From Treponema sp. (GTDB lineage Bacteria > Spirochaetota > Spirochaetia > Treponematales > Treponemataceae): DNA of 62,674 nt. Position 1 is the first letter of the stretch, and the number at the start of each line of letters is the position of its first letter. The notes below the pieces were generated by a model that saw nothing but the letters and a program-made list of their open reading frames with translations, had not been told where the DNA came from and ran no database searches. The translations under genes and the position numbers were made by a program. The stretch spans positions 1 to 62,674 of the forward strand of contig JAILPY010000048.1 of NCBI GenBank assembly GCA_024699235.1. The letters run 5' to 3'. This document shows, piece after piece, positions 1-8,132 of this stretch.

Positions 1-720
1 GGAACAGGAATTTACCCTAGTCCAGTCAGAATTATATTTTATTATCCTTATTACTTCAGATTTGTCGGAATCCCTGTCATTATTACGTCCCTCAATGACA
101 TAATAAAATCCGTCAGAAGAGGCAAAAAAGCCTCCGAATAATGGAAGTTCCATCTTAACGTTAAGCTCTTTTAACTGCTTGAAATTTTTATCAAGGTAAC
201 AAATAAGCAATTCTTCTTCTGCACGTACAAGCATCATGCTTCCATCGTCAAAAGGAACCAAAAATGATTTTGTAACATCATTTATAATTTCATAATCCTG
301 AGCTTCCTTATTACTGCTGAAAGATCCAGTTACATCTGTAGTGTTAATCCAGTCAGACTGAAGTTTTTTCCTTTTAATGCTCCAGTACTCATCCCCTGCT
401 TCCATGCCATTAATTTTTAATGCACTGGAAGCAGTTCGTGAAAATTCCGTATAATCAGGACTTACGGAACAAACCATCCAGCCGTGATTTCTAAGCCACT
501 TCTCTACCAAATTATTGCTGTAAGTGCGTATGGTCTCAACTTTAGGAGAAAGACTTTCTTCTTCTATTGAAGAAGCAAAGCTACTGACATAAAGAGTCTT
601 GCCGTCGGAGGAATACATAATTTCGTCCTGCACCCATTTTACGTCTGATGCAAAAACATGAAACATAGTCAGCATATAGGTGGACAGAATAAACACCATT
701 GAAATTATGAACTTTTTCAT
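1..720 (-). CDS. Secreted protein of unknown function (C-terminus outside window)
   Basis: The frame is open from an ATG at 720 to the window edge, giving 240 codons without a stop. A strong Shine-Dalgarno (GGAGG, 727-731) precedes the ATG. The first ~25 residues (MKKFIISMVFILS...) form a Sec signal peptide. The mature part is polar, with repeated short strands and phrases such as DGKTLYVSS and SDGFYYVIEG, which suggests a beta-propeller-like surface or periplasmic protein. No catalytic motif or named family is recognised. It is divergent from the small membrane protein at 891, with an inverted repeat at 780-805 between them. Gene reality is well supported; function is unknown. Confidence 0.8.
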   Translation of the reverse strand, partial: MKKFIISMVFILSTYMLTMFHVFASDVKWVQDEIMYSSDGKTLYVSSFASSIEEESLSPKVETIRTYSNNLVEKWLRNHGWMVCSVSPDYTEFSRTASSALKINGMEAGDEYWSIKRKKLQSDWINTTDVTGSFSSNKEAQDYEIINDVTKSFLVPFDDGSMMLVRAEEELLICYLDKNFKQLKELNVKMELPLFGGFFASSDGFYYVIEGRNNDRDSDKSEVIRIIKYNSDWTRVNSCS

Positions 721-779
721 CTTAAACCTCCGAATTTATTCTAACAGACTTTTCTCTTGTAACTCCTTATACATCTAAA

Positions 780-805
780 AACTGTAAAGTACATCTGTTA
801 CAGTT
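780..805. promoter_or_regulatory. Operator-like inverted repeat between divergent genes
   Basis: Eight-base arms AACTGTAA (780-787) and TTACAGTT (798-805) are perfect inverted copies separated by 10 bases. There is no U-tract on either side, so a terminator is unlikely. The position between the divergent genes starting at 720 and 891 fits a regulator site. The regulator cannot be named. Confidence 0.35.
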
Positions 806-890
806 GTCAAGTTTTATCTATAAAAGAAACTCTTTTTCGTTAGCTGAATACCTCTATCCACACAGATTAAAATAAAGTATACTGCCATAC

Positions 891-1367
891 ATGCTGAAAA
901 AATACTTTATAATATTTTTTATTTCTATGGTTCCCCTTATTGAGCTTAGAGGAGCAATTCCTGTTTCTCAGGGATTCGGATTGCCAATAATTTCATCCTA
1001 TATAATCTGCATAATCGGCAACATGATTCCAGTACCTATTATCTACCTGTTTGCAAGAAAAATACTTGAATGGGGCAAAGACAAAAAAATAATAGGCGGA
1101 ATATGCACATTCTTTCTGACAAAAGGTTCAAGGGCAGGAAAAAAACTTGAAGAGAAAGCCGGCAAAGGACTTTTTCTTGCACTGCTCTTGTTTGTAGGAA
1201 TTCCCCTTCCTGGAACAGGAGCATGGACAGGAACTCTTGCAGCAAGCATCCTTGACATGAAATTTAAAGACACCGTCCTAGCAGTTGTTCTCGGAGTCCT
1301 TTTGGCAGGCATTATCATGATGTTCGCAAGCCTTGGAATATTTGGGGCAGTCGGGGCAATAAGCTAA
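891..1367 (+). CDS. Small multi-drug export family (COG2426) membrane protein
   Basis: This 158-residue, very hydrophobic protein has about four to five membrane segments. It carries the family's early sequence PLIELRGAIP (residues 15-24) and a later Gly/Pro-rich stretch GIPLPGTGAWTG. Both are typical of the COG2426 / Sm_multidrug_ex family, whose transport role is inferred from family naming rather than shown. No Shine-Dalgarno precedes the ATG. Instead a TATACT box lies at 878-883, seven bases upstream, which suggests a leaderless mRNA. Its stop codon overlaps the stop of the convergent lipoprotein gene at 1364. Confidence 0.8.
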   Translation: MLKKYFIIFFISMVPLIELRGAIPVSQGFGLPIISSYIICIIGNMIPVPIIYLFARKILEWGKDKKIIGGICTFFLTKGSRAGKKLEEKAGKGLFLALLLFVGIPLPGTGAWTGTLAASILDMKFKDTVLAVVLGVLLAGIIMMFASLGIFGAVGAIS

Positions 1368-4300
1368 TACTGCTCGTAAACATTCCTCAATGATTCGAAA
1401 GCTTTCCACCTTCCATCGGATTTATCGTCAGCAGATTCAGCTTTTCTACGGGCATCTTCACTCATATCAAAAACAAGGCTTTTCCATTGGGCTTTGCTGA
1501 CATTGGATTTAAGCCCCATAAGGACAATCTGAGGAACGAATCCTACGACTGAAGACTGATAATAGTTTCCTACAAAATGGTTATTCAACATTTTAGGCGC
1601 TGACATAGGGGTGTTTATTTTGTTTGTCAAATAAACGATGACAAGATTCTCTTCAGGTTCTATAAATGCCAGCGTACCCGTAAACCCCTGATGACCGAAT
1701 GCCCTGGACGAACAGACTGTTCCAAAATGGCGCGGTATCTGATGCTCTGCTCCTCGCCACCAGCCAAGACCAAAATCAGATTCTTCCAATGACTGTGGAG
1801 ACGTAAACAAATCTAAGACATTCCTCGTAAAAAATTTATGATTCCCATATCCACCTGTAAGCATTACAGAAGCAAGTCTGGCAAGATCCGTAGCATTAGA
1901 GAAAAGACCTGCATGAGCCGATATTTGCCCCATAGCATAAAAAGCATTTCCGTCATGAACTTCACCTTGGACAGTGCCAGTCCTGCAGCCAGAGAAAGAA
2001 AGTTCTCCCATATAAGAATTTCCCGTAGGGTCAGTTGCAGCACAGTCAGACTTTGAAAAACCACTGTCCATAGGGCGGTAACAGATCCTTTCAAGTCCCA
2101 TAGGCTTCCAGAAGGTATCTTTTAAAAATACATCTAGACGTTCACCGCTCACTTTTTCAGCAATAAAGCAGATCAGCATAAAATCAATGTCACTGTAAAC
2201 AACTCTACTGCCAGGTTCATATATCAATGGAGTCCTGCAAATCTGCCTGTAAGTAAGTTCCCTCGTTTCAGGGGAAGCGTCATATCCAGAAAACAAGAGA
2301 TTTTTATTTTTGCCTGTATTAAATTCTCCTTCAGAAATATCACAATTATCATTAAAATACGGATATCCGGCAGAAAAACCCGCACTATGAGTCATGACAT
2401 CCCTAACTGTAAGATTTTCTTTCCATTCTTTGATTCTTTCGAGAGGATAAGTCTTACCGCCTTTAAAATTAATTTCTGCAGTATTTTCCGCAAATTCTCT
2501 TCCGAGAATATCCACTATTCTTGCATCTAAAGAAAGCCGCTCCTGAGAAACCAAAGACTGAATTGCATATGCACCCGCAAACATTTTGGAGACAGAAGCC
2601 AAGTCATACAAAGTTTCATCAGTTACAGAAGGAGCGTCTGGAACTTTGCCATTTTCATCATAACTTTTTATCTTGCCCCAAGAATTGCGGTATATAAGCT
2701 TTCCGTCTTTTATTATTGCAAGCTGTGCAGAAGTAAAGCCGTTATCAATATCTGAAGAAATTATCCTGTCAATCAGCCTTATGGAATCCGATGATATTCC
2801 AGAATCTTTTAAATTTTCTTCTGTAACTTCAGGATATGGAATCCTGACTCGCACAGCATTTTTCAATTCTGAAGGCATGATGTCCGATACCTGAACTACA
2901 TTTCTTCCATTTCTTGTAATCTTTGAAATGTCAAATTCATAACTATTTCCCGGGAGCAGAGATTCTGTCTTTATCTTTCGGCCATTCACATAAAGAGAAA
3001 ATGCTTTGCATTCTTTGCTTACGGTAACAAAAATTTTTCCCTGTCCGCTGTAATAATTAAAGGCTATAGAATTATTGGCAGAAAAATTTGTCGTGTAAAT
3101 CCAATCTGGAAAAGAAACGTCTTCCTGCCAGTGAGAAAGGACTTCTCCTTCACTGTAAAGGAGATAAGGCTTTCTCGCTTTTTTAAATTTTTCTATTGCC
3201 CCAGACCAAGAAGCTTTTATTTCTTCTGCTGATTTTCCAGCCATAATCTGCTTTCGGAGCAAATCAGATCCGCTAAGAAAATCAATCCATGCCCGGTCCT
3301 TTGAGTCTGACTTGAGAAAGAAAGACTCTCCTTTAGCAAGCTTAGGATTAACTTCTTCATAAGCTTTAATTAAATAGCTTAGGTTTATTCCTTCCTTTAA
3401 TATTTCAGCAATGGACTTTTCCCTAAGATCTACCCCATAGCAAGACTGCCCTAAAAAAGGAGGTTTTTCAGCACCCTGCATGCTTTTAGGAAGAAAAGAA
3501 AAATCCGATTCCATATACGGACTTCCGTAAACTTCAAAAGGAAATTCAGTTCCTCTGCCTAGAGAAACCATTGTATTTTCAAAAAAACAGAGTGAAGAAT
3601 AAAGATAGACTGACCTCATATCCTTAAGGTTAGGAGAAGGTCCCCGTATAAGAGAATATTTTGTTTCATGAGAATAATTGCGGCATGGTATAACGGTCAA
3701 GTCACAGGAATTCCTTCCATTCTTGAGCCACCCTTCGCCATTAATCATACGTGCAAGTTCACCAAGTGTCATTCCATGAACTGTAGGAATGCAAAGCTGC
3801 CCTACAGGCGAACGGAATTCTTCATTAAGCAAGTCCCCATCTACATAAAAGCCATTAGGATTCGGCCTGTCAAGGATAACAACTTTTTTAGAAGAATGAG
3901 CGCAGGCGTCCATAAGGTAAAAAAGGCTGACATAGTAGGTATAGTACCTTAATCCAACATCTTGAATATCTACCACAAGAACATCAAATTTTGACATATC
4001 TTCCATACCTGGGCCTTTAGTAGAATCATTTCCATACAGAGAAAGGATTGGGATTCCTGTCTTCTCATCAACTGAATCATTTACGGATGATCCTGCATCC
4101 TCTGATCCACGGAATCCGTGTTCAGGAGAAAAAATGGCAGTAACATTAATGCCACGTGAAAGAAGAACGTCTAATATATGTTCACCATATTGGACAGACT
4201 TTCCGTGACTGTCATAACCAAAAGGAATAAGGCTTGAGTCCGGTAAGGTTTCATCAGCATCATCCTGACTAAAACCTCCATACTGAACGGTTCCGTCAGA

Positions 4301-4513
4301 CAGAATGATTTTATCTCCGACAATTCCTGTCTGATTTGAAAAAAGGGCAACTTTCTTACCATATAATATAGGAAGATAAGCATCCTCCCTTTCATCACCA
4401 AGAATTACACGGTCAGAAACAGGGACATCCACAGCCTTTGGTTCAGAATTACAGCTAACCAGCAAAAAGATAAGGCTGAATACGGCAGAAACATAAAAGA
4501 GGGATTTTTTCAT
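1364..4513 (-). CDS. Lipoprotein fusing NamZ-type exo-N-acetylmuramidase (DUF1343) to a beta-lactamase-fold hydrolase
   Basis: The chosen ATG at 4513 gives 1049 residues beginning with a lipoprotein signal whose lipobox is LLVSC (Cys21). The frame extends 19 codons further upstream, but that would bury the signal. Residues ~45-445 are NamZ-like: EHGFRG (131-136), DIQDVGLRYYTY (182-193) and LDRPNPNG (214-221). Residues ~465-560 look like a beta-sandwich. Residues ~575-1000 are a class-C beta-lactamase/AmiE-type hydrolase with SxxK (Ser640, Lys643), YSD (773-775) and HQG (941-943). In Bacillus subtilis the NamZ and AmiE enzymes are separate members of one muropeptide-recycling cluster. Inferred role: surface or periplasmic release of MurNAc and cleavage of muropeptides. 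Substrates are unproven, and a plain esterase is the main alternative for the second half. Confidence 0.88.
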   Translation of the reverse strand: MKKSLFYVSAVFSLIFLLVSCNSEPKAVDVPVSDRVILGDEREDAYLPILYGKKVALFSNQTGIVGDKIILSDGTVQYGGFSQDDADETLPDSSLIPFGYDSHGKSVQYGEHILDVLLSRGINVTAIFSPEHGFRGSEDAGSSVNDSVDEKTGIPILSLYGNDSTKGPGMEDMSKFDVLVVDIQDVGLRYYTYYVSLFYLMDACAHSSKKVVILDRPNPNGFYVDGDLLNEEFRSPVGQLCIPTVHGMTLGELARMINGEGWLKNGRNSCDLTVIPCRNYSHETKYSLIRGPSPNLKDMRSVYLYSSLCFFENTMVSLGRGTEFPFEVYGSPYMESDFSFLPKSMQGAEKPPFLGQSCYGVDLREKSIAEILKEGINLSYLIKAYEEVNPKLAKGESFFLKSDSKDRAWIDFLSGSDLLRKQIMAGKSAEEIKASWSGAIEKFKKARKPYLLYSEGEVLSHWQEDVSFPDWIYTTNFSANNSIAFNYYSGQGKIFVTVSKECKAFSLYVNGRKIKTESLLPGNSYEFDISKITRNGRNVVQVSDIMPSELKNAVRVRIPYPEVTEENLKDSGISSDSIRLIDRIISSDIDNGFTSAQLAIIKDGKLIYRNSWGKIKSYDENGKVPDAPSVTDETLYDLASVSKMFAGAYAIQSLVSQERLSLDARIVDILGREFAENTAEINFKGGKTYPLERIKEWKENLTVRDVMTHSAGFSAGYPYFNDNCDISEGEFNTGKNKNLLFSGYDASPETRELTYRQICRTPLIYEPGSRVVYSDIDFMLICFIAEKVSGERLDVFLKDTFWKPMGLERICYRPMDSGFSKSDCAATDPTGNSYMGELSFSGCRTGTVQGEVHDGNAFYAMGQISAHAGLFSNATDLARLASVMLTGGYGNHKFFTRNVLDLFTSPQSLEESDFGLGWWRGAEHQIPRHFGTVCSSRAFGHQGFTGTLAFIEPEENLVIVYLTNKINTPMSAPKMLNNHFVGNYYQSSVVGFVPQIVLMGLKSNVSKAQWKSLVFDMSEDARRKAESADDKSDGRWKAFESLRNVYEQY

Positions 4514-4721
4514 CAGGTCATCCAAAAAAATATATTGTAAGCTTAGTTTATAGAAGAAAACTGCATGCATTATACCAACTATTCAAAGAAATATAAATAC
4601 AGGACAAAAATTTCTGGGAATCTTCAAAAAAGAGTACCTTTTATAAAAACAGACTGGCAGCATGAAAAATCAAGACTGTAAATACATGCTTTAACCATGA
4701 AAATTTCCTTACATAATAAAA

Positions 4722-4804
4722 AATTTTTCCGGTAAAAAAAAATTTTTTTCTGGTAAAGAAAATTTTTTTTCTGGTAAAGAAATTTTTTTTTCTGCCGGAA
4801 AAAT
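4722..4804. repeat. Four phased A/T tracts in an intergenic region
   Basis: Blocks of AA plus five to eight T start at 4722, 4741, 4761 and 4781, that is every 19-20 bases, joined by near-identical CTGGTAAAG linkers. The array is bounded by TTTTTCCGG (4724-4732) and its inverted copy CCGGAAAAA (4795-4803). Tracts spaced two helical turns apart predict curved DNA. The rest of 4514-4992 holds the mrp promoter and otherwise no gene that can be supported. Confidence 0.6.
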
Positions 4805-4923
4805 ACAAAGTTAGGAATACCTTTTACTTGTATAGTTGAAAAAAATATTTTTTTTCGTTCAGGCAGTCCGGTTACAAAAAAAAGAACGTTAAAAGTCTGA
4901 ATTTTAAAGTAAATTGCATTCAT

Positions 4924-4952
4924 TTGCCTATTTAGAACAATTGCATTATATT
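4924..4952 (+). promoter_or_regulatory. Sigma70-type promoter of the mrp operon
   Basis: TTGCCT at 4924-4929 and TATATT at 4947-4952 are separated by 17 bases. Transcription would start near 4959, leaving a ~34-base leader with the GAGGG Shine-Dalgarno just before the mrp ATG. Confidence 0.55.
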
Positions 4953-4992
4953 ATTACACAGATACCATTTTTATATAATCATCGAGGGAAAT

Positions 4993-5859
4993 ATGGCAGA
5001 AGATTCAAATTGTGGCGGAAACTGTTCCGGCTGCTCAAAGGAAGGCTGTGAAAAGAGAGATTTACATGAAAAGCTTCATGCAGGTTCAGCAGTAAAAAAA
5101 GTTATTGCAGTAGTAAGCGGAAAAGGCGGAGTTGGAAAATCTCTAGTAACGAGCCTTTTGGCTTCTAAAATACATAAAGACGGCTATAACACCGCTATTC
5201 TTGATGCAGACATAACAGGACCTTCTATTCCTACTGCATACGGTCTGGAAGGAGAACGAGCCGAAACCGGCACTGTCCTTACTCCTGATGGAAAGCAGGA
5301 AGACTTCCTTAAGGCTGTAAAAAGCAAGAACGGAGTTCAGATTATGTCAATGAATTTCCTTCTGCCTAATGCTACAGATCCTGTAATATGGAGAGGTCCT
5401 GTAATTTCAGGAGCAGTACGTCAGTTCTGGACGGACGTAGTATGGGAAAACGTTGATTTTATGTTGGTAGACTGTCCTCCAGGAACAGGAGACGTTCCTT
5501 TGACAGTTTTCCAGTCAATTCCTATTGACGGTATAATCGTCGTAGCTTCACCTCAGCAGCTTGTCCGGGTTATTGTCGAAAAAGCCGTAAACATGGCAAA
5601 CATGATGAATGTGCCTATTCTTGGCCTTGTCGAAAACATGAGTTATGTAAAATGTCCTGACTGCGGCAAAGAAATCCGCATTTTCGGAGAAAATAACATC
5701 GACGGAATTGCAAAAGACTTTGGCCTGAAAGTACTTTCCCGCATTCCTATTGAACAGAACATGTCTGTATCTGTAGATAATGGAGAAATAGAGACTCTTG
5801 AAGTTCCTTATGTTGATGAAGCAGCAAATGCTGTAGAAGCACTCATAAAAAAGGTATGA
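4993..5859 (+). CDS. mrp: Mrp/NBP35-family iron-sulfur cluster carrier ATPase
   Basis: This 288-residue cytosolic P-loop ATPase has the deviant Walker A motif GKGGVGKS (43-50), the DADITGPSIP segment and a CPDC pair near the C-terminus. The family uses these to hold and transfer an Fe-S cluster. The N-terminus carries four cysteines (7, 11, 14, 19), a Nbp35-like extension that could bind a second cluster. The start follows a GAGGG Shine-Dalgarno. It is the first gene of a tightly coupled three-gene set with a cysteine-rich C_GCAxxG_C_C protein and a dihydrouridine synthase, so a supply of Fe-S clusters to neighbours is a reasonable but unproven inference. Confidence 0.93.
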   Translation: MAEDSNCGGNCSGCSKEGCEKRDLHEKLHAGSAVKKVIAVVSGKGGVGKSLVTSLLASKIHKDGYNTAILDADITGPSIPTAYGLEGERAETGTVLTPDGKQEDFLKAVKSKNGVQIMSMNFLLPNATDPVIWRGPVISGAVRQFWTDVVWENVDFMLVDCPPGTGDVPLTVFQSIPIDGIIVVASPQQLVRVIVEKAVNMANMMNVPILGLVENMSYVKCPDCGKEIRIFGENNIDGIAKDFGLKVLSRIPIEQNMSVSVDNGEIETLEVPYVDEAANAVEALIKKV

Positions 5860-5861
5860 GC

Positions 5862-6380
5862 ATGACTCCGGAACAGGCAGGAGCCTTGGCAGAAGCAAAC
5901 TTTAAGAAAGGCTACAATTGCACTCAGGCCGTGTTATGTACATTTGCAGAAAGACTTGGACTCTCTGAAAAAGAAGCCCTCCGCATTTCACAGCCTTTAG
6001 GCGGCGGAATGTGCAGGATGCGCGAAACTTGCGGTTCAGTAACAGGAATGCTTCTGGCATTAGGATTACTGGAAGGAAGCGACAATCCTGCTGACAAAGC
6101 CGCAAAAGACACGATTTATGCACACGGTCAGGAACTTGCTGCAAGATTCCGAAGCCTGAACGGCAGCATTGAATGCCGGGAACTGCTGGGACTGGTTCCT
6201 ATGGGGACTGCAGAAAAAGCAGTTCCATCAGCAAAAATTCCTGTTGGAACTGAATATACGGTTCCCGTATCAGAAGCACGTACTGAAGAATATTATAAAA
6301 AAAGGCCATGCCCTAAGCTGTGTGCAATGGCTGCAGAAATATTCCAGTCATATCTGGATGAAAACGGCATTTCAAAATGA
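5862..6380 (+). CDS. C_GCAxxG_C_C family (putative redox) protein
   Basis: The protein carries the family pattern GYNCTQAVL near the N-terminus, GGGMCRMRETCGSVTG in the middle and two cysteines in RPCPKLC near the end. Members are thought to be redox- or cluster-related, but no reaction is established. Two starts are possible: the ATG at 5856 overlaps the mrp stop, while the ATG at 5862 (chosen, 172 residues) sits seven bases after AAGG. The 3' end overlaps the next gene by four bases (ATGA). The cysteines and the coupling to mrp make an Fe-S or redox role likely. Confidence 0.88.
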   Translation: MTPEQAGALAEANFKKGYNCTQAVLCTFAERLGLSEKEALRISQPLGGGMCRMRETCGSVTGMLLALGLLEGSDNPADKAAKDTIYAHGQELAARFRSLNGSIECRELLGLVPMGTAEKAVPSAKIPVGTEYTVPVSEARTEEYYKKRPCPKLCAMAAEIFQSYLDENGISK

Positions 6381-7375
6381 TAAAGCTTATATGCGCCCCA
6401 ATGGCAACGCTCAGCCATGAGGCATTCCGCCATATTATTGAAAAATTTGGCGGATGTGATGAATATGTTACGGAAATGATAAATGCATCCTCTCTCCTGA
6501 ACATGGGGCCGTTCGAAAAATATTATCTTATGAACGGACCTTGTCCAGAAAAAATAGTGTGGCAGATTACAGGAAACAATGCAGAAACAATGGCAAAGGC
6601 ATCTGTAATTGCAGCACAGCACGGAGGAATAGGCGTTGACATCAACATGGGATGCTCTGCCCCTCAGATATATAAAACAGGGGCAGGAATTGCATGGATG
6701 CTAAAGCCACTTGAAGAAACAAGAGCCTTAGTGCATAAAGTAAAAGAAGCTCTTACGGCTTACGAAAAGCAGGAGTCGTGCGCCCATATAAGGCTAAGCG
6801 TAAAATGCAGGCTCGGTGCAGAAGACTTTTCTGACAGTACATTCTATTCTTTTACAGACATGCTTGTAAGCGAAGGCGTAGAGCTCATTACCCTGCATCC
6901 AAGAACAATAAAAGAAAAATACAGACGACTTCCAAAATACGAATACGTACAGAATCTTGCAGAAAGAGTCAACGTTCCCGTTATATTGAACGGAGACATA
7001 AAAGATGCAAAAAGCGCTGAATATGCGCTTTCAAAGGCTCCGTCATGTGCAGGACTCATGATAGCAAGAATGGCAGCTCAAAAGCCTTGGATTTTTAGCG
7101 AAATACGAAATTATTTAAGCCATGAAAATGAAAGCATGACGACAGTAGACTGTCAGGCACTTGCACTGGAATTTATTGATTACGTAATGCAATATCAGCC
7201 TCCTGAATTCTATAAAACCAGGCTTCAGCGCTTTTTTGCCTACTACTGTCAAAATTTTTCATTTGCACATTATTTCCAGACTCAAATGCTTAATGCAAAA
7301 ACTGTGGAAGAAAGCAAAGGCAGAATTATAGACTATTTTACAAAACAGCCAGACGACAGATTCATAAAATATTGA
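6377..7375 (+). CDS. dus: tRNA-dihydrouridine synthase
   Basis: At 332 residues it matches the family length. It begins with the FMN-binding barrel (LICAPMATLSHEAFR) and carries the active-site loop DINMGCSAP, with Cys93 as the proton donor, followed by GAGIAWM. The segments KCRLGAED and LHPRT (near 170) and NGDIK agree with Dus enzymes that reduce uridine in tRNA using FMN and NADPH. Its ATG overlaps the preceding stop (ATGA) and has no clear Shine-Dalgarno, so it is probably translated by coupling. Which Dus subfamily it belongs to, and thus which uridine it modifies, cannot be decided by eye. Confidence 0.93.
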   Translation: MIKLICAPMATLSHEAFRHIIEKFGGCDEYVTEMINASSLLNMGPFEKYYLMNGPCPEKIVWQITGNNAETMAKASVIAAQHGGIGVDINMGCSAPQIYKTGAGIAWMLKPLEETRALVHKVKEALTAYEKQESCAHIRLSVKCRLGAEDFSDSTFYSFTDMLVSEGVELITLHPRTIKEKYRRLPKYEYVQNLAERVNVPVILNGDIKDAKSAEYALSKAPSCAGLMIARMAAQKPWIFSEIRNYLSHENESMTTVDCQALALEFIDYVMQYQPPEFYKTRLQRFFAYYCQNFSFAHYFQTQMLNAKTVEESKGRIIDYFTKQPDDRFIKY

Positions 7376-7402
7376 GATATTATTAAAAAGAATATTTAAC
7401 TC

Positions 7403-7431
7403 TTGATATAAGATTTTTTTTTCTATATTAT
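7403..7431 (+). promoter_or_regulatory. Promoter placing the DUF4912 start at or near +1
   Basis: TTGATA (7403-7408), a 17-base spacer and TATTAT (7426-7431) form a good sigma70-type promoter. The ATG at 7441 is only nine bases after the -10 box, and no Shine-Dalgarno exists, so the mRNA should be nearly leaderless. Confidence 0.55.
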
Positions 7432-7440
7432 AACACTATC

Positions 7441-8118
7441 ATGAATATGGATACTCAAATTCTTTCACGCCAACAGCTTGAATCTCTTTCTACACAGGAT
7501 TTACTTAATTTATCCGATGATTACGGCATTGACATTCCGGAAGACTTGAACAGACGATTCATTATTGAAGAATTGCTTGAATTTGCAGATGAACAGGAAG
7601 ACAAGAAATATACTCCAGAAGTTAATCTTACTGATGAAGAAATGAAAATAAGTTCAAATCTTCCAACCACATACAATGAAACTTCTATTCATGCAATAAT
7701 ACATGATCCAGCCTGGGTTTTTGTATTCTGGGACATAAGTGCTTCAGACCTTGAGAGCTTAAGGACAAATCAAAATTTTAAAAATCTACTCATTCATGTA
7801 GCATTTTATGACAATGAAACAGACGAAAAACCAGCCGATACTATAGATACGAAGATTTCTCTTGAAGACAGAATGCAATATATATTACTTTCTTCTCCTA
7901 AAAAACATTTCATTGTAAATCTTGCAGTCAACACTGGCAACGGCTATAGAATAATTGCCCATACAGAAATGATTACAATTCCAAAATCAAGTCCACTGCT
8001 TGAAGATTTACAGCCTGGAAGAAGGCTCGAAATGCCTCCCCTTGTCAGACTTTCTGGAATGGAAGATCTGCTCAGGGAATATTATCTAACACATAGAGAA
8101 TCTTTACATAATCAGTAA
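7441..8118 (+). CDS. DUF4912 domain protein
   Basis: This acidic 225-residue protein has an N-terminal helical part (1-~65) and a central DUF4912 domain (~75-205) marked by HDPAWVFVFWDIS near residue 90 and later strands ending in EMPPLVRLSG. DUF4912 has no assigned reaction. A FWDIS-type aromatic core suggests a carbohydrate-binding-like beta fold, but this is inference. It sits 14 bases upstream of the GH57-like gene and probably shares its mRNA, so the two likely act together in glycan or cell-envelope metabolism. No signal peptide is present, so it should be cytoplasmic. Confidence 0.85.
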   Translation: MNMDTQILSRQQLESLSTQDLLNLSDDYGIDIPEDLNRRFIIEELLEFADEQEDKKYTPEVNLTDEEMKISSNLPTTYNETSIHAIIHDPAWVFVFWDISASDLESLRTNQNFKNLLIHVAFYDNETDEKPADTIDTKISLEDRMQYILLSSPKKHFIVNLAVNTGNGYRIIAHTEMITIPKSSPLLEDLQPGRRLEMPPLVRLSGMEDLLREYYLTHRESLHNQ

Positions 8119-8132
8119 AAGGAAAATGCTTA

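Noticed and set aside
4624..4923. A 99-codon minus-strand frame rich in Lys and Phe
   Set aside because: It is a translation of the A/T-tract array, with no Shine-Dalgarno and no protein-like composition.
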